Of a stretch of DNA of 64,000 bases, positions 1 through 7,999 are shown piece after piece. A program made the translations under genes and the position numbers. The DNA is from Streptomyces humicola (lineage in GTDB: Bacteria; Actinomycetota; Actinomycetes; Streptomycetales; Streptomycetaceae). Each line of letters begins with the position of its first letter. The first letter of the stretch is position 1. The notes under the pieces are model-generated. The model was given only the letters and a program-made list of their open reading frames with translations, ran no database searches and was not told the origin of the DNA. The stretch covers positions 22,093 through 86,092 of the forward strand of contig NZ_JANFNG010000028.1 in assembly GCF_024436035.1 (NCBI RefSeq). The letters are read 5' to 3'.

Positions 1-1151
1 GCGGCGAGGGCGTTCAGGCGACGTCCGTCGCGCAGTCGCAGGGCGACCTGGTCGTCGGCGGCCTCCTTGGCACCGATCACCGCCTGGTAGGGCACGAGCC
101 GGGCGGCCCGGATGCGGGCGCCCAAAGTGCCGTGCTCCGGCCCGGCGAGATCGGTCCGCAGCCCTTGGTCGGCGCATCGCTCGGCGAGCCGTGCGGCTTG
201 GTCCACCTCGGCGTCGGACACCGGGAGGATCACGAGCTGGGTGGGCGCCAGCCAGGCGGGGAAGGCGCCGCCGTGCTGCTCGATCAGGTGGGCGACGGCC
301 CGCTCCACGCTGCCGATGATGCTGCGGTGGACCATGACCGGGCGGTGCTTGGCGCCGTCGGCACCGATGTAGTGCAGGCCGAACCGCTCGGGTTGGTGGA
401 AGTCGACCTGGACGGTGGACAGGGTCGACTCCCGGCCGACGCTGTCACTGATCTGGACGTCGATCTTGGGCCCGTAGAACGCTGCCTCGCCCTCGGCCGC
501 CTCGTACGGCAAGCCGCAGCGGTCCAGGATCTGGGTCAGCAGGGCGACGGACCGCCGCCACATCTCGGGGGCGGCCACGTACTTGCCGCCCGGTCCGGGC
601 AGCGAGAGCCGGTAGCGGGCCGGGGTGATGCCCAGCGCCTGGTACGCCCTGCGGATCATCTCCAGGGCGGCCTGCGCCTCGCCGGCGACCTGGTCCAGGG
701 TGCAGAAGATGTGAGCATCGTTGAGCTGGATGGCCCGCACGCGGGTCAGCCCGCCCAGCACGCCGGACGGCTCCGAGCGGTACATGCCGCCCAGCTCGGC
801 CATCCGCAGGGGCAGCTCTCGATAACTGTGGGAGCGGGAGCGGTAGATCACCGCGTGATGGGGGCACAGGCTCGGCCGCAGCACGACCTGCTCACCGCCC
901 AGATCCATGGGCGGGAACATGTCGTCGCTGTAGTGCGACCAGTGCCCGGAGATCTCGTACAGGTCCCGCTTGCCGAGCACCGGCGAGTACACATGCCAGT
1001 AGCCAGCCCGCCGCTCTTGGTCGCGGATGTACTCCTCCAGGCTGTGCCGCACGGCCGCGCCGTCAGGCAGCCAGTAGGGCAGCCCGGCGCCGATCAGCGG
1101 GTCGGTGTCGAACAGGCCCAGCTCACGGCCGAGCTTGCGGTGGTCATGCAT
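1..1151 (-). CDS. thrS: threonyl-tRNA synthetase paralogue, short form (3' end outside window)
   Basis: Class II synthetase that would charge tRNA-Thr in the cytoplasm. The frame opens at ATG 1151 (MHDHRKLGRELGLFD) directly with the class II catalytic core, so the TGS and editing domains that make up the first ~240 residues of a normal ThrRS are absent. Motif 2 and zinc-site regions are intact (LRPSLCPHHAVIY keeps Cys; LNDAHIFC keeps His; MVHRSIIGSVERA keeps the third ligand His). The anticodon-binding domain begins near residue 305 (APTQLVILPVSD). The frame is open to the window edge. It sits behind a Thr-rich leader peptide and hairpin, suggesting expression when Thr-tRNA is scarce. Known short ThrRS paralogues act as inhibitor-resistant back-ups; that role is inferred here. 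Identity is secure, role is not. Confidence 0.9.
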   Translation of the reverse strand, partial: MHDHRKLGRELGLFDTDPLIGAGLPYWLPDGAAVRHSLEEYIRDQERRAGYWHVYSPVLGKRDLYEISGHWSHYSDDMFPPMDLGGEQVVLRPSLCPHHAVIYRSRSHSYRELPLRMAELGGMYRSEPSGVLGGLTRVRAIQLNDAHIFCTLDQVAGEAQAALEMIRRAYQALGITPARYRLSLPGPGGKYVAAPEMWRRSVALLTQILDRCGLPYEAAEGEAAFYGPKIDVQISDSVGRESTLSTVQVDFHQPERFGLHYIGADGAKHRPVMVHRSIIGSVERAVAHLIEQHGGAFPAWLAPTQLVILPVSDAEVDQAARLAERCADQGLRTDLAGPEHGTLGARIRAARLVPYQAVIGAKEAADDQVALRLRDGRRLNALA

Positions 1152-1190
1152 GGCGGTCTCCTCGCGGGTGCTGGGACGAGTGACCGCAAG

Positions 1191-1224
1191 CCGAAGCCCC
1201 GGGGCGCTCGCCCCGGGGCTTCGG
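1191..1224 (-). terminator. attenuator hairpin ahead of thrS
   Basis: Perfect 15-bp inverted repeat, arms 1191-1205 and 1210-1224 (CCGAAGCCCCGGGGC paired with its complement), 4-base loop, lying between the Thr leader peptide and the thrS start. There is no U tract, which is common for actinobacterial terminators. A competing short palindrome ACAGCTGT lies just upstream, next to the leader stop codon. Confidence 0.65.
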
Positions 1225-1238
1225 ACTCACAACAGCTG

Positions 1239-1289
1239 TCAGCGCGCCGGGACACTCTCCGGCGTCGTCGTCATACCAGCGCGCTTCAT
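1239..1289 (-). CDS. Thr-rich leader peptide of thrS (attenuator)
   Basis: A 16-codon open frame, MKRAGMTTTPESVPAR, containing three consecutive ACG threonine codons directly after an internal Met. It lies 15 bases ahead of a 15-bp GC hairpin, with thrS following about 40 bases later. No Shine-Dalgarno is visible, but TACGGT (1302-1297) lies exactly 7 bases upstream of the ATG, matching the TANNNT -10 spacing of leaderless actinobacterial transcripts. This is the layout of ribosome-mediated attenuation: stalling at Thr codons would favour read-through into thrS. Too short for gene callers; coding status inferred. Confidence 0.65.
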   Translation of the reverse strand: MKRAGMTTTPESVPAR

Positions 1290-1302
1290 GGAGGCGACCG
1301 TA

Positions 1303-1708
1303 GCAGATTCGCCCGATCTCCACGCCGTCGTTTTCTCGGTGGTACTCCACTGTCTGACAGGCAGACCCATCGAGTGCGCGAAGCGGCTATCTGAGTCTGA
1401 ATACGCCTATTCATGGCCCGACCCCGACACACGCCGGATACTCGAAGCGCCCGCAGCGTACGTGACTCGATGAGTGACCATCTCGAGGCGGGCTAACGGC
1501 GGAACGGTTCTCCAGGTCTGCTCAGCTGGTCGGTCGGCTGGCTGGAGTTGCCGGCGGTCGAGTGCGGTCGCGGTTGGACCGTCAGGCGCGGTTGCTCCTC
1601 AGCCGCGGCCGTGGTGCAGCCAACCGGTTCCAAGTTGTGCAGGTGCGAGATGCTGTGACCGAATCTAGGGTGGTTTCACTACGTCTCGCTTCTTGGAGGT
1701 GGAAGAGC
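1303..1708. other. intergenic region between thrS leader and GYD gene
   Basis: About 400 bases with no convincing gene on either strand. It must hold the divergent promoters of the thrS leader (minus) and the GYD gene (plus). Apart from the -10 hexamer assigned to the leader I see no clear repeat or operator. Confidence 0.4.
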
Positions 1709-2005
1709 ATGCCGACCTACGTTGCGCTGACGAACTGGACTGATCAGGGGATCCGGACGTATAGGGACACCGCAAAGCGTGCCGACGCGTTCGCCGCAGC
1801 GCTGGGGAAGTTCGGGGCGAAGCTCGTGAATATTTACTGGACTGTCGGACCATACGACATAGTGATCATCGTTGAGGCACCCGACGATGAAGCCGCCACT
1901 GCGGCTCTCCTGCAGATCGGCGGGATAGGCAACGTCCGCACCACGACCCTGAGGGCTTTCAGCCGAGAAGAGATGGACCGGGTCATTGCCAAAGCCGCCG
2001 GATGA
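1709..2005 (+). CDS. GYD domain protein
   Basis: 98-aa protein, MPTYVALTNWTDQGIRTY..., reading as a single GYD domain: an alpha/beta dimeric ferredoxin-like fold with the signature WTVGPYDIVIIVEAPDDEAA and a C-terminal TTLRAFSREEMDRVIAKA helix. GYD proteins are small cytosolic proteins of unknown function related to the Dabb/ABM fold. Start chosen at ATG 1709 because GGAGGTGG lies 6 bases upstream, although the frame stays open further 5'. It is a single gene with no obvious operon partner. Confidence 0.85.
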   Translation: MPTYVALTNWTDQGIRTYRDTAKRADAFAAALGKFGAKLVNIYWTVGPYDIVIIVEAPDDEAATAALLQIGGIGNVRTTTLRAFSREEMDRVIAKAAG

Positions 2006-2146
2006 GTGAGTCCAGCCTCAGGAGCTTGGGAATCACCGGGCATGACGCCCACCAAACCGGACAGGCGGTGGCCGCAGCAGGTCACAGCGCAAGCCCTGCC
2101 CGCTGGTGGGCGAAGTTCGACCAGATGATGGCGTGGATCGCCGCCT

Positions 2147-2631
2147 TCAGAGGATGACCCTGAGCTGCCATTCCTGATTAGTTGACGCGAATGGGGCTGC
2201 GGTGGGAAGAGTTGAACCTGGGTGCCCGGATGATTCCCTCCTCCCCTCACGTCCATCGCGAGCGTCCCGGGGACCGCCTCGTTGGGTCCGATGCGAAAAA
2301 CCCCGGGCCGCCCTGGATTCTCCGTCAGGGCCCACAGCTGACTGGCGGAATTAGGGTCGTCCACACTGACAACGAGTGGGGTATGGGGAGCCAAGCCGCC
2401 AGCGCCCAGGTCCAGGCTCAGGGTCATCGCATTGGTGGTTTCCGCTGAAGGCTGCTGAATCCTAAAAACATTATCGCCGTTGTCAGACGGCGCGAAATAC
2501 CACCCCTGATAGGTGCCTTTAGTGAAGTCTTCCTGTACTACGTCGCCATCCCGAGTTGCATAGCGCGCCATGCTGCCGTCATTTCTGTCAGAAACGATCA
2601 ACAACGCGGGCGTAGGGATGGGCATACCCAT
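2147..2631 (-). pseudogene. ricin B-like (beta-trefoil) protein, frameshifted near C-terminus
   Basis: Start at ATG 2631 with GGAGG 7 bases upstream. The frame reads as a ricin-type carbohydrate-binding domain: YQGWYFAPSD, NSASQLWALTENP and LAMDVRGGGNHPGTQVQLF resemble the QxW-containing repeats. After LFPPQPHSRQ the frame loses homology and runs antisense through the GYD gene, while a neighbouring frame supplies the expected final repeat TNQEWQLRVIL and a stop at 2147. A one-base frameshift at about 2180-2190 is therefore inferred; it may be real decay or a sequencing error. No signal peptide is visible. Confidence 0.6.
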
Positions 2632-3016
2632 GGCCAAGCCTCCTGCTTTCTCGAACAGTTGATATGCCGCACGCTTGACGCTCGAATGCCCCGCCTCATT
2701 GCCCGGCGCCACAAAGCTTCCCGGGATCACGCCCCTGAGCCTGCACTCCCTCTCCACCACGCTCTCCACCACGGAAGCGGCCCCAAGCTGGTTGACTTAC
2801 CGGTGAGTACGGCACCCCCCACCACACTGCGCCGTCCGGTGAAACTGCGCAACCGCAGAGGCGTGTGCTGCGAGTAGGAGACAGGGCGGCCCAAGGGGCT
2901 CCGGTTGGCGCGGGTCGCACGGTGATCACGCGTTCGAATCAGGCGCACACAACCTTTTCGGCTCTGACACATCCGCTTGCTGGGATGGTCTGCCCGTCCG
3001 CGGGCAGTGTCCCTGT

Positions 3017-3826
3017 GTGGTCATACCCGTCCATGACGTCAATCCGGTGCGCCGCACACCGTGGATCACGTACGGGCTGATCGCGGCGAACGTCGTGGTT
3101 TTCCTGCGCATGCCCGCCGCCGCACACACCCTGGCGGGCAACGTCACGGCCAGCCAACTGTGCCAGCTGCAGGCATTCGTCGAGCACTGGGGTGCCGTGC
3201 CCCGCGAACTGATCCTCAACCGGCCACCCGGCCTCGTCCCCGTCGGCCAGGTCGGCATCGGCCCGCACGGCGTAGGCTGCCTGCTCGGGCCACGCCCTTA
3301 CGGCAAGCCTCCCGCCCTGTCGGTGCTGACCGCGATGTTCGTCCACGGCAGCTGGCTGCACCTGCTCGGCAACATGCTCTTCTTGTGGATCTTCGGCAAC
3401 AACATCGAAGACCGCATGGGACGACTGCGCTACCTGCTGTTCTACCTCGTCTGCGGATACGCCGCCGGATACGGCTTCGCCCTGACCGACCCCGCCTCCA
3501 CACAACCCCTGGTCGGGGCATCCGGAGCGATCGCCGGCGTCCTCGGCGCCTACCTGGTGCTCTACCCCAGGGCCCGGGTGTGGAGCCTGGTGCCGTTCCT
3601 GTTCTTCATCCCGCTGCGGCTGCCCGCCTGGCTGATCTTGGGCATGTGGTTCGTCCTGCAGGCGCTCTACTCCACCGGCAACGGCGTCGCGACAGGGGCA
3701 GAAGCAGTGGCCTACATCGCCCACGTAATCGGCTTCATCGTCGGGCTCCTCATCGCCCTGCCGCTGCGTCCCGGCACCCCACCCCCACCCGTCCCGCGGC
3801 GCCGCAGCCAAGCCCACCACACATGA
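3017..3826 (+). CDS. rhomboid family intramembrane serine protease
   Basis: 270-aa polytopic membrane protein. The serine protease dyad is visible: GASGAIAG (active-site Ser, about residue 170) and the His of AYIAHVIGFIVG (about residue 236). The upstream FVHGSWLHLLGNMLFLWIFG segment is the conserved H/N oxyanion helix, and about six hydrophobic helices are present. The family cleaves transmembrane segments of membrane proteins. The start is GTG 3017 (MVIPVHDVNPVRR); the typical N-terminal pattern PVRRTPWITYGLI supports it. It is monocistronic, between the ricin-like pseudogene and a debris region. Substrate unknown. Confidence 0.9.
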   Translation: MVIPVHDVNPVRRTPWITYGLIAANVVVFLRMPAAAHTLAGNVTASQLCQLQAFVEHWGAVPRELILNRPPGLVPVGQVGIGPHGVGCLLGPRPYGKPPALSVLTAMFVHGSWLHLLGNMLFLWIFGNNIEDRMGRLRYLLFYLVCGYAAGYGFALTDPASTQPLVGASGAIAGVLGAYLVLYPRARVWSLVPFLFFIPLRLPAWLILGMWFVLQALYSTGNGVATGAEAVAYIAHVIGFIVGLLIALPLRPGTPPPPVPRRRSQAHHT

Positions 3827-4228
3827 GCGCTGGCCACCCAACCGATCTCCTCACACAGCATCCGAACGGCTTGGGATTGCCTCGCGGCCTCCGGTGTGCG
3901 GCCTGCTCTGACGGCGCGAGACCGGCGCCATGTGCTGGATCCGATGAACTCACCAGAGCGATCGAGCTGGTCCAGTTCCCACTCGGCGTCCGTCAGGTAG
4001 CAGGTGATGCTGCTCGGCGGGGGCGACCGTGGGTAGACCCCCGGTCGAACGGACGTTGCCTCATGCCGGCCGGTGGGCGCGGCCAGGGCTGCGTGGGTGG
4101 CGCGGCCGTCGCGCGCCGGCTCAGCCAGCAGCCGTGATCGCCCTCGTCCTGCTCGATCGGTCGCGCCGCCTGCTGGTGCCAGCTGCTCGGGCCGCACCCC
4201 GAGGCGCACGCGGTGATGCGGGAGTTGA
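3827..4228. other. gene-free stretch with weak transposase-like traces
   Basis: About 400 bases without a supported gene. On the minus strand near 3960-4040 a translated piece (ITCYLTDAEWELDQL) faintly resembles the N-terminus of IS5/IS4-type transposases, but no catalytic motif, terminal repeat or target duplication is visible, so I only note it. Confidence 0.3.
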
Positions 4229-4957
4229 TCAGGGTCCGTGGTGGTACACCACGCCCGGCTTCATGCCGCCGGTCTTCGCGAACAGCTGTGGCAGGGTGAC
4301 CAGGCTGTAGCCGCGGGCCTTGAGGGTGGTGAGGATCTGCGGAATGGCCGGAGGGGTGGTCGCGTACGTGTCGTGCATCTCGATGATCGCGCCCGGCCGC
4401 ACTGCGGCGAGCACGCGCCGCTCGATGAGCGGGGTGTTGTGGTACTTCCAGTCCTGCGGGTCGACGTTCCACATGATCACCGACAGCCCCGCCTTCCCGG
4501 CCAGCGACCGCACCCTGGCGTTCCATGCGCCGTACGGAGGCCTGAGCATCGTCGGCCGGTGCCCGGTGATCGACGCGATCTGCTGGGCGGCGGTGTTGAT
4601 CTCGTAGCTGACCCGCGCCGAGGAGATCTTGGTGAGGTCCGGGTGGTGGACGGTGTGATCCCCGATCGCATCGCCGTCCCGGTACTCGCGCAGCACGTCC
4701 TGCCGGTAGGCAAGGGCGTGCGGCCCGATGAGGAAGAATGTGGCCACCGCGTGCCGTGCCTCAAGGGTGCCGAGCAGCTGCGGGGTGTACCGAGAAGGGC
4801 CGTCGTCGAAGCTCAGCGCGACGCACTTGGTCACGAGGCAGTTGGGCGCGGGCCTTGGGGCCGCGGCGTGCGCGCCCACCGCACCCGCGGGCGTCATCGC
4901 GACCGCGGCAGCGGCCCCCGTGATCAGCACCCGCCGCCAGTTCATCCGGTTCGGCAT
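4229..4957 (-). CDS. secreted polysaccharide deacetylase (CE4)
   Basis: 242 aa with an N-terminal signal peptide (MPNRMNWRRVLITGAAAAVAM...GAHAAAPRP). The NodB-homology domain follows with all five CE4 motifs: VALSFDDGPS (motif 1, metal-binding Asp), DHTVHHPDL (His-x3-His metal ligands), LRPPYGAWN (motif 3), VDPQDW (motif 4) and AIIEMHD (motif 5 His). Such enzymes remove N- or O-acetyl groups from peptidoglycan, chitin or xylan outside the cell. It is a short single-domain enzyme lacking a carbohydrate-binding module, so peptidoglycan or an exopolysaccharide is the likelier substrate (inference). Single gene. Confidence 0.92.
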   Translation of the reverse strand: MPNRMNWRRVLITGAAAAVAMTPAGAVGAHAAAPRPAPNCLVTKCVALSFDDGPSRYTPQLLGTLEARHAVATFFLIGPHALAYRQDVLREYRDGDAIGDHTVHHPDLTKISSARVSYEINTAAQQIASITGHRPTMLRPPYGAWNARVRSLAGKAGLSVIMWNVDPQDWKYHNTPLIERRVLAAVRPGAIIEMHDTYATTPPAIPQILTTLKARGYSLVTLPQLFAKTGGMKPGVVYHHGP

Positions 4958-5549
4958 AAGGCATCACCAGCGCGCTCTGTATCCCCCTGCCAGCCCTCTG
5001 CCCGCGGGACACACATGGAAACCGGGGCACAGCACGTGATCCGCGCGCGCCTGGGCGGCGGCGCGGCCGATCCCGGCGGGCGCCGGGTGCACAGACGATC
5101 AGCGCGCGAGGGGGACACCCGCCCCTTGCCCAGCCTGACGCGCACGGAGGCTGGCCGGCCGCTCCCACCGCATCCCATGCTGATGCAGGCTTGCGGTTCT
5201 TGCTCTGCTGCTCTACGCCCCCTGCCAGGGCGAACGCTCCTCCCGCCAGATCGACCGCCGGTGCCGCGAGGACGCGGCCTATCGCATGAGCACGGCGAAT
5301 ACGGCTCCCGGCCACGCCGTCATCGCCCGCTTCCGGACCGGACAACACCGTGATCAAAAGGCTTTGAAACGTCCCTGGGGCGGACTCGCGGAGGGGCGGT
5401 CGGCCGGGGCCGGTTAGTCATTCAGTCGGCAAACACATCCCAAAGGATCAGTCATGCCGACTAAGAACTTCTGCACGATTGTGTGAGAAATTTCTGTGTT
5501 CCGGCTCCTGTGGCGTGCCCGCTGCCTGGCGTCATGGAGACTGCTGGAC
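4958..5549. other. intergenic region between deacetylase and glycosyltransferase
   Basis: About 590 bases with no supported gene. The stretch 5400-5500 is clearly less GC-rich than its surroundings and probably carries the promoter of the downstream glycosyltransferase. No repeat or RNA structure stood out. Confidence 0.35.
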
Positions 5550-7880
5550 ATGGTGACGACTGTGCTGACCCCGACAGCCCCCGCCGGCTGGCCGCCCCGC
5601 CGTGCGCCGTGGCAATCGCCGGACGACCAACCTGCATACGTACGTCCCGTATTGCTGGTCATCGTCATGCTTGCGGCGTTGCTGTACGCATGGGGCATAT
5701 CCACCAGCCCTTTCCACTCGTTCTACGCCGACGCTGTGCGGAGCATGTCGGAGAGTTGGAAGGCCTTCTTCTTCGGATCGTTCGACCCGGCTAACTCGAT
5801 CACGATCGACAAGCTGCCCGGATTCCTGTGGCCGCAGGCGCTGTCGGCGCGCCTCTTCGGATTCCACTCATGGGCGCTGACTCTCCCCCAGGTCCTTGAG
5901 GGTGTCGCCAGCGTTGTTGTCCTCTACCGTGTCGTGCGGCGCTGGATGGGTGTCAACGCGGCACTGCTCGCCAGCGGCGCTTTCCTGTGCATCCCGGCCG
6001 CGGACGGCCTGTTCCGTACCCAGACCGAAGATCCCATGTTCACGCTGTGCGTGCTGCTGGCGGCTGGTGCCACCCAGCGCGCGGCGCACAGCGGCCGGCT
6101 ACGTTCGCTGATCATGGCCGGAGTCTGGGTCGGCATTGGTTTTCAGGCCAAGATGCTGGAGGCTTGGGCCGTCCTGCCCGCGCTCGCGGTGGTCTACCTG
6201 GTCACGGCGCCCGCTGCGTTGCGTAAGCGGATCGTCCACGTCCTGCTCGCCGCAGTGGTGACGGTCGCGGTGTCTTCGGTCTGGGTGGTCGCGGTCGCCC
6301 TCACCCCGGCCAAGGACCGTCCCTATATCGACGGCACGACCAACAACTCCGCGTTCAGCATGGTCGTCGGCTACAACTTCCTCAACCGCTTCTCCTCGGT
6401 CGGCCTGAACGCCAGCGACACGGGCAGTATCAGTGCGACTCAGGGCGGCGGCCACCGCGGCGGCTTCGGGGCGGCCGGTGGTGAGGGCCACTTCGGCCAG
6501 CTCGGCGCAGGTCAGTACGGCGGCGGCCACGTTGGCGGTGGTCTTGGCGGTGGTCTTGGCGGTGGAAGCGGCCAGTACCGCACCGGCAACAGCGGCTCCG
6601 GCTACGGCGGTTCCTGGACGACGGGTGCGGGCGGCGCGTTCGGCGGTTACCACCGCGGGATGTACGGCGGCGGCCAGGCGGACGGCGCACACGGCGACAT
6701 GAACGCTGCGGCGCACTCCGGTGGCGGCTTCGGTGCTGGCGAGAATGGCTGGGGCAAGATGTTCGGCTCCGCGCTCGCCTCGCAGACCGGCTGGCTCTAC
6801 CCGCTCGCAGCCCTCGCCACCGTCTGCGGCCTGGTATGGCGCCGCCGCGCGCCACGTACAGACAAGATCCGTGCGGGTTTCCTGCTCTGGGGCGTCTGGC
6901 TCGTCACGTACTTCCTGGTGTTCAGCGCGGGCGCCGTAAGCGGCCACACGTACTACATGGGCGTGATCGCAGTGCCGTGCGCCGCGCTGGCGGGCGGCGG
7001 CGTCGCCCTGATGTGGCGGGCGTACCGGGCCGGCGGCCCGCGTGCCTGGGCGCTGCCGGTCGCGGTGGGTGCCACTGCGGTCTGGAGCGCCTACATCTCG
7101 TCGCAGTTCCCCTCCTTCCAGTCCTGGCTCGCGCCCGCCTCGATCGTTCTGGGCCTGGGCTCGGTCATCGCCCTCGCTGTCGGCCGCCCCGGACGGCGCC
7201 CGGTGGGCAGGGGCCGCGTGGCCATCGTGGGCTTGTTGGTCGGCCTGGTCTCGATGCTGGTCGCCCCGGCCGCGTGGGCCTCGCAGGTCTTCGCCTCGAG
7301 CAGTTCGATGACGTCGATGATGGGCAGCGTCGGCCCGTCTTCGGGTTTCGGGGGCGGGAGCGGCGGCGGCCGGTTCGCGGCGATGACGGACCACGGCGCC
7401 TCGCGCGGCGGCAGAAGCTTCGGCGGGTTCGGTGGCAGCTCCACTCAACTCGACGCCCAGCAGCAGCAGTTGCTCGACTACACCGCGGCGCACAAGGGGT
7501 CTTCCGAGTACGACTTCGCGACCAACAGCTGGAGCACGGCCTCCCCCTACATCGTCGACACCGGCGCCAACGTCCTGGCGATGGGCGGCTTCACCGGACA
7601 GGTCCCGTTCCCGAGCCTGCCGGCATTCCAGCAATTGGTGAACTCCGGCAAGCTCAACTTCGTGCTGGTGGGCGGTGAGAGCGGCATGGGTGCGTTCTTC
7701 GGCGGCGGCACCTCCGATGCGAGCACTCCGGCGGCGAAGATCACCAACTGGGTGAAATCGAACTGCTCTCAGGTCCCGGCCAAGGACTACGCAGGCACAA
7801 CCACCGCGGTATCAGGCCAGACCACAATGGCCGGCGGATCGCAGGGACAGACGCTCTACCAATGCACGGCCGAGCACTGA
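5550..7880 (+). CDS. GT39/ArnT-like membrane glycosyltransferase with Gly-rich loops
   Basis: 776-aa integral membrane protein of the dolichyl-phosphate-mannose/ArnT-type superfamily, which transfer sugars from polyprenyl carriers at the outer face. The first loop has the family's acidic signature (FHSFYADAVRSMSESWKAFFFG) and SITIDKLPGFLWPQAL; RTQTEDPMFTLCVLLA follows. About ten hydrophobic helices are present. Two low-complexity segments are unusual: residues ~290-400 (Gly/His/Ser-rich, repeats such as GGGLGGGLGGGSG) and ~595-630 (GGGSGGGRF...GGFGGSS). The C-terminal 140 residues form a soluble domain. Start ATG 5550 is preferred (GGAGA 9 bases upstream) over an in-frame ATG at 5496. Convergent with the Pls-type gene. 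Acceptor and donor unknown. Confidence 0.85.
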   Translation: MVTTVLTPTAPAGWPPRRAPWQSPDDQPAYVRPVLLVIVMLAALLYAWGISTSPFHSFYADAVRSMSESWKAFFFGSFDPANSITIDKLPGFLWPQALSARLFGFHSWALTLPQVLEGVASVVVLYRVVRRWMGVNAALLASGAFLCIPAADGLFRTQTEDPMFTLCVLLAAGATQRAAHSGRLRSLIMAGVWVGIGFQAKMLEAWAVLPALAVVYLVTAPAALRKRIVHVLLAAVVTVAVSSVWVVAVALTPAKDRPYIDGTTNNSAFSMVVGYNFLNRFSSVGLNASDTGSISATQGGGHRGGFGAAGGEGHFGQLGAGQYGGGHVGGGLGGGLGGGSGQYRTGNSGSGYGGSWTTGAGGAFGGYHRGMYGGGQADGAHGDMNAAAHSGGGFGAGENGWGKMFGSALASQTGWLYPLAALATVCGLVWRRRAPRTDKIRAGFLLWGVWLVTYFLVFSAGAVSGHTYYMGVIAVPCAALAGGGVALMWRAYRAGGPRAWALPVAVGATAVWSAYISSQFPSFQSWLAPASIVLGLGSVIALAVGRPGRRPVGRGRVAIVGLLVGLVSMLVAPAAWASQVFASSSSMTSMMGSVGPSSGFGGGSGGGRFAAMTDHGASRGGRSFGGFGGSSTQLDAQQQQLLDYTAAHKGSSEYDFATNSWSTASPYIVDTGANVLAMGGFTGQVPFPSLPAFQQLVNSGKLNFVLVGGESGMGAFFGGGTSDASTPAAKITNWVKSNCSQVPAKDYAGTTTAVSGQTTMAGGSQGQTLYQCTAEH

Positions 7881-7915
7881 AATCCCCGGCCCGCCCGAGA
7901 ACCAGCCAGTGAAAA

Positions 7916-7948
7916 GCCCGGACCGGTCGCCTCAGGTTCGGTCCGGGC
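7916..7948. terminator. bidirectional terminator between glycosyltransferase and pls-like gene
   Basis: Perfect 10-bp inverted repeat GCCCGGACCG (7916-7925) and CGGTCCGGGC (7939-7948) with a 13-base loop, preceded by AAAA and followed by CCTT, placed between two convergent genes. Confidence 0.75.
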
Positions 7949-7999
7949 CCTTCGCCATGTCGGGTGAAGCCCGGGTTCGGCAGGAGGACGGAGCATGTG

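Noticed and set aside
1144..1350. 68-codon minus frame across the thrS leader
   Set aside because: It runs through the hairpin into the thrS start in another frame and has no ribosome site; the short Thr-rich peptide explains the region better.
3960..4209. IS transposase on the minus strand
   Set aside because: Only a faint N-terminal similarity; no DDE motif, terminal repeats or continuous frame.
6099..7634. 511-codon minus frame opposite the glycosyltransferase
   Set aside because: Antisense to the membrane protein; Arg/Ala/Asp-rich, no motif, no ribosome site.
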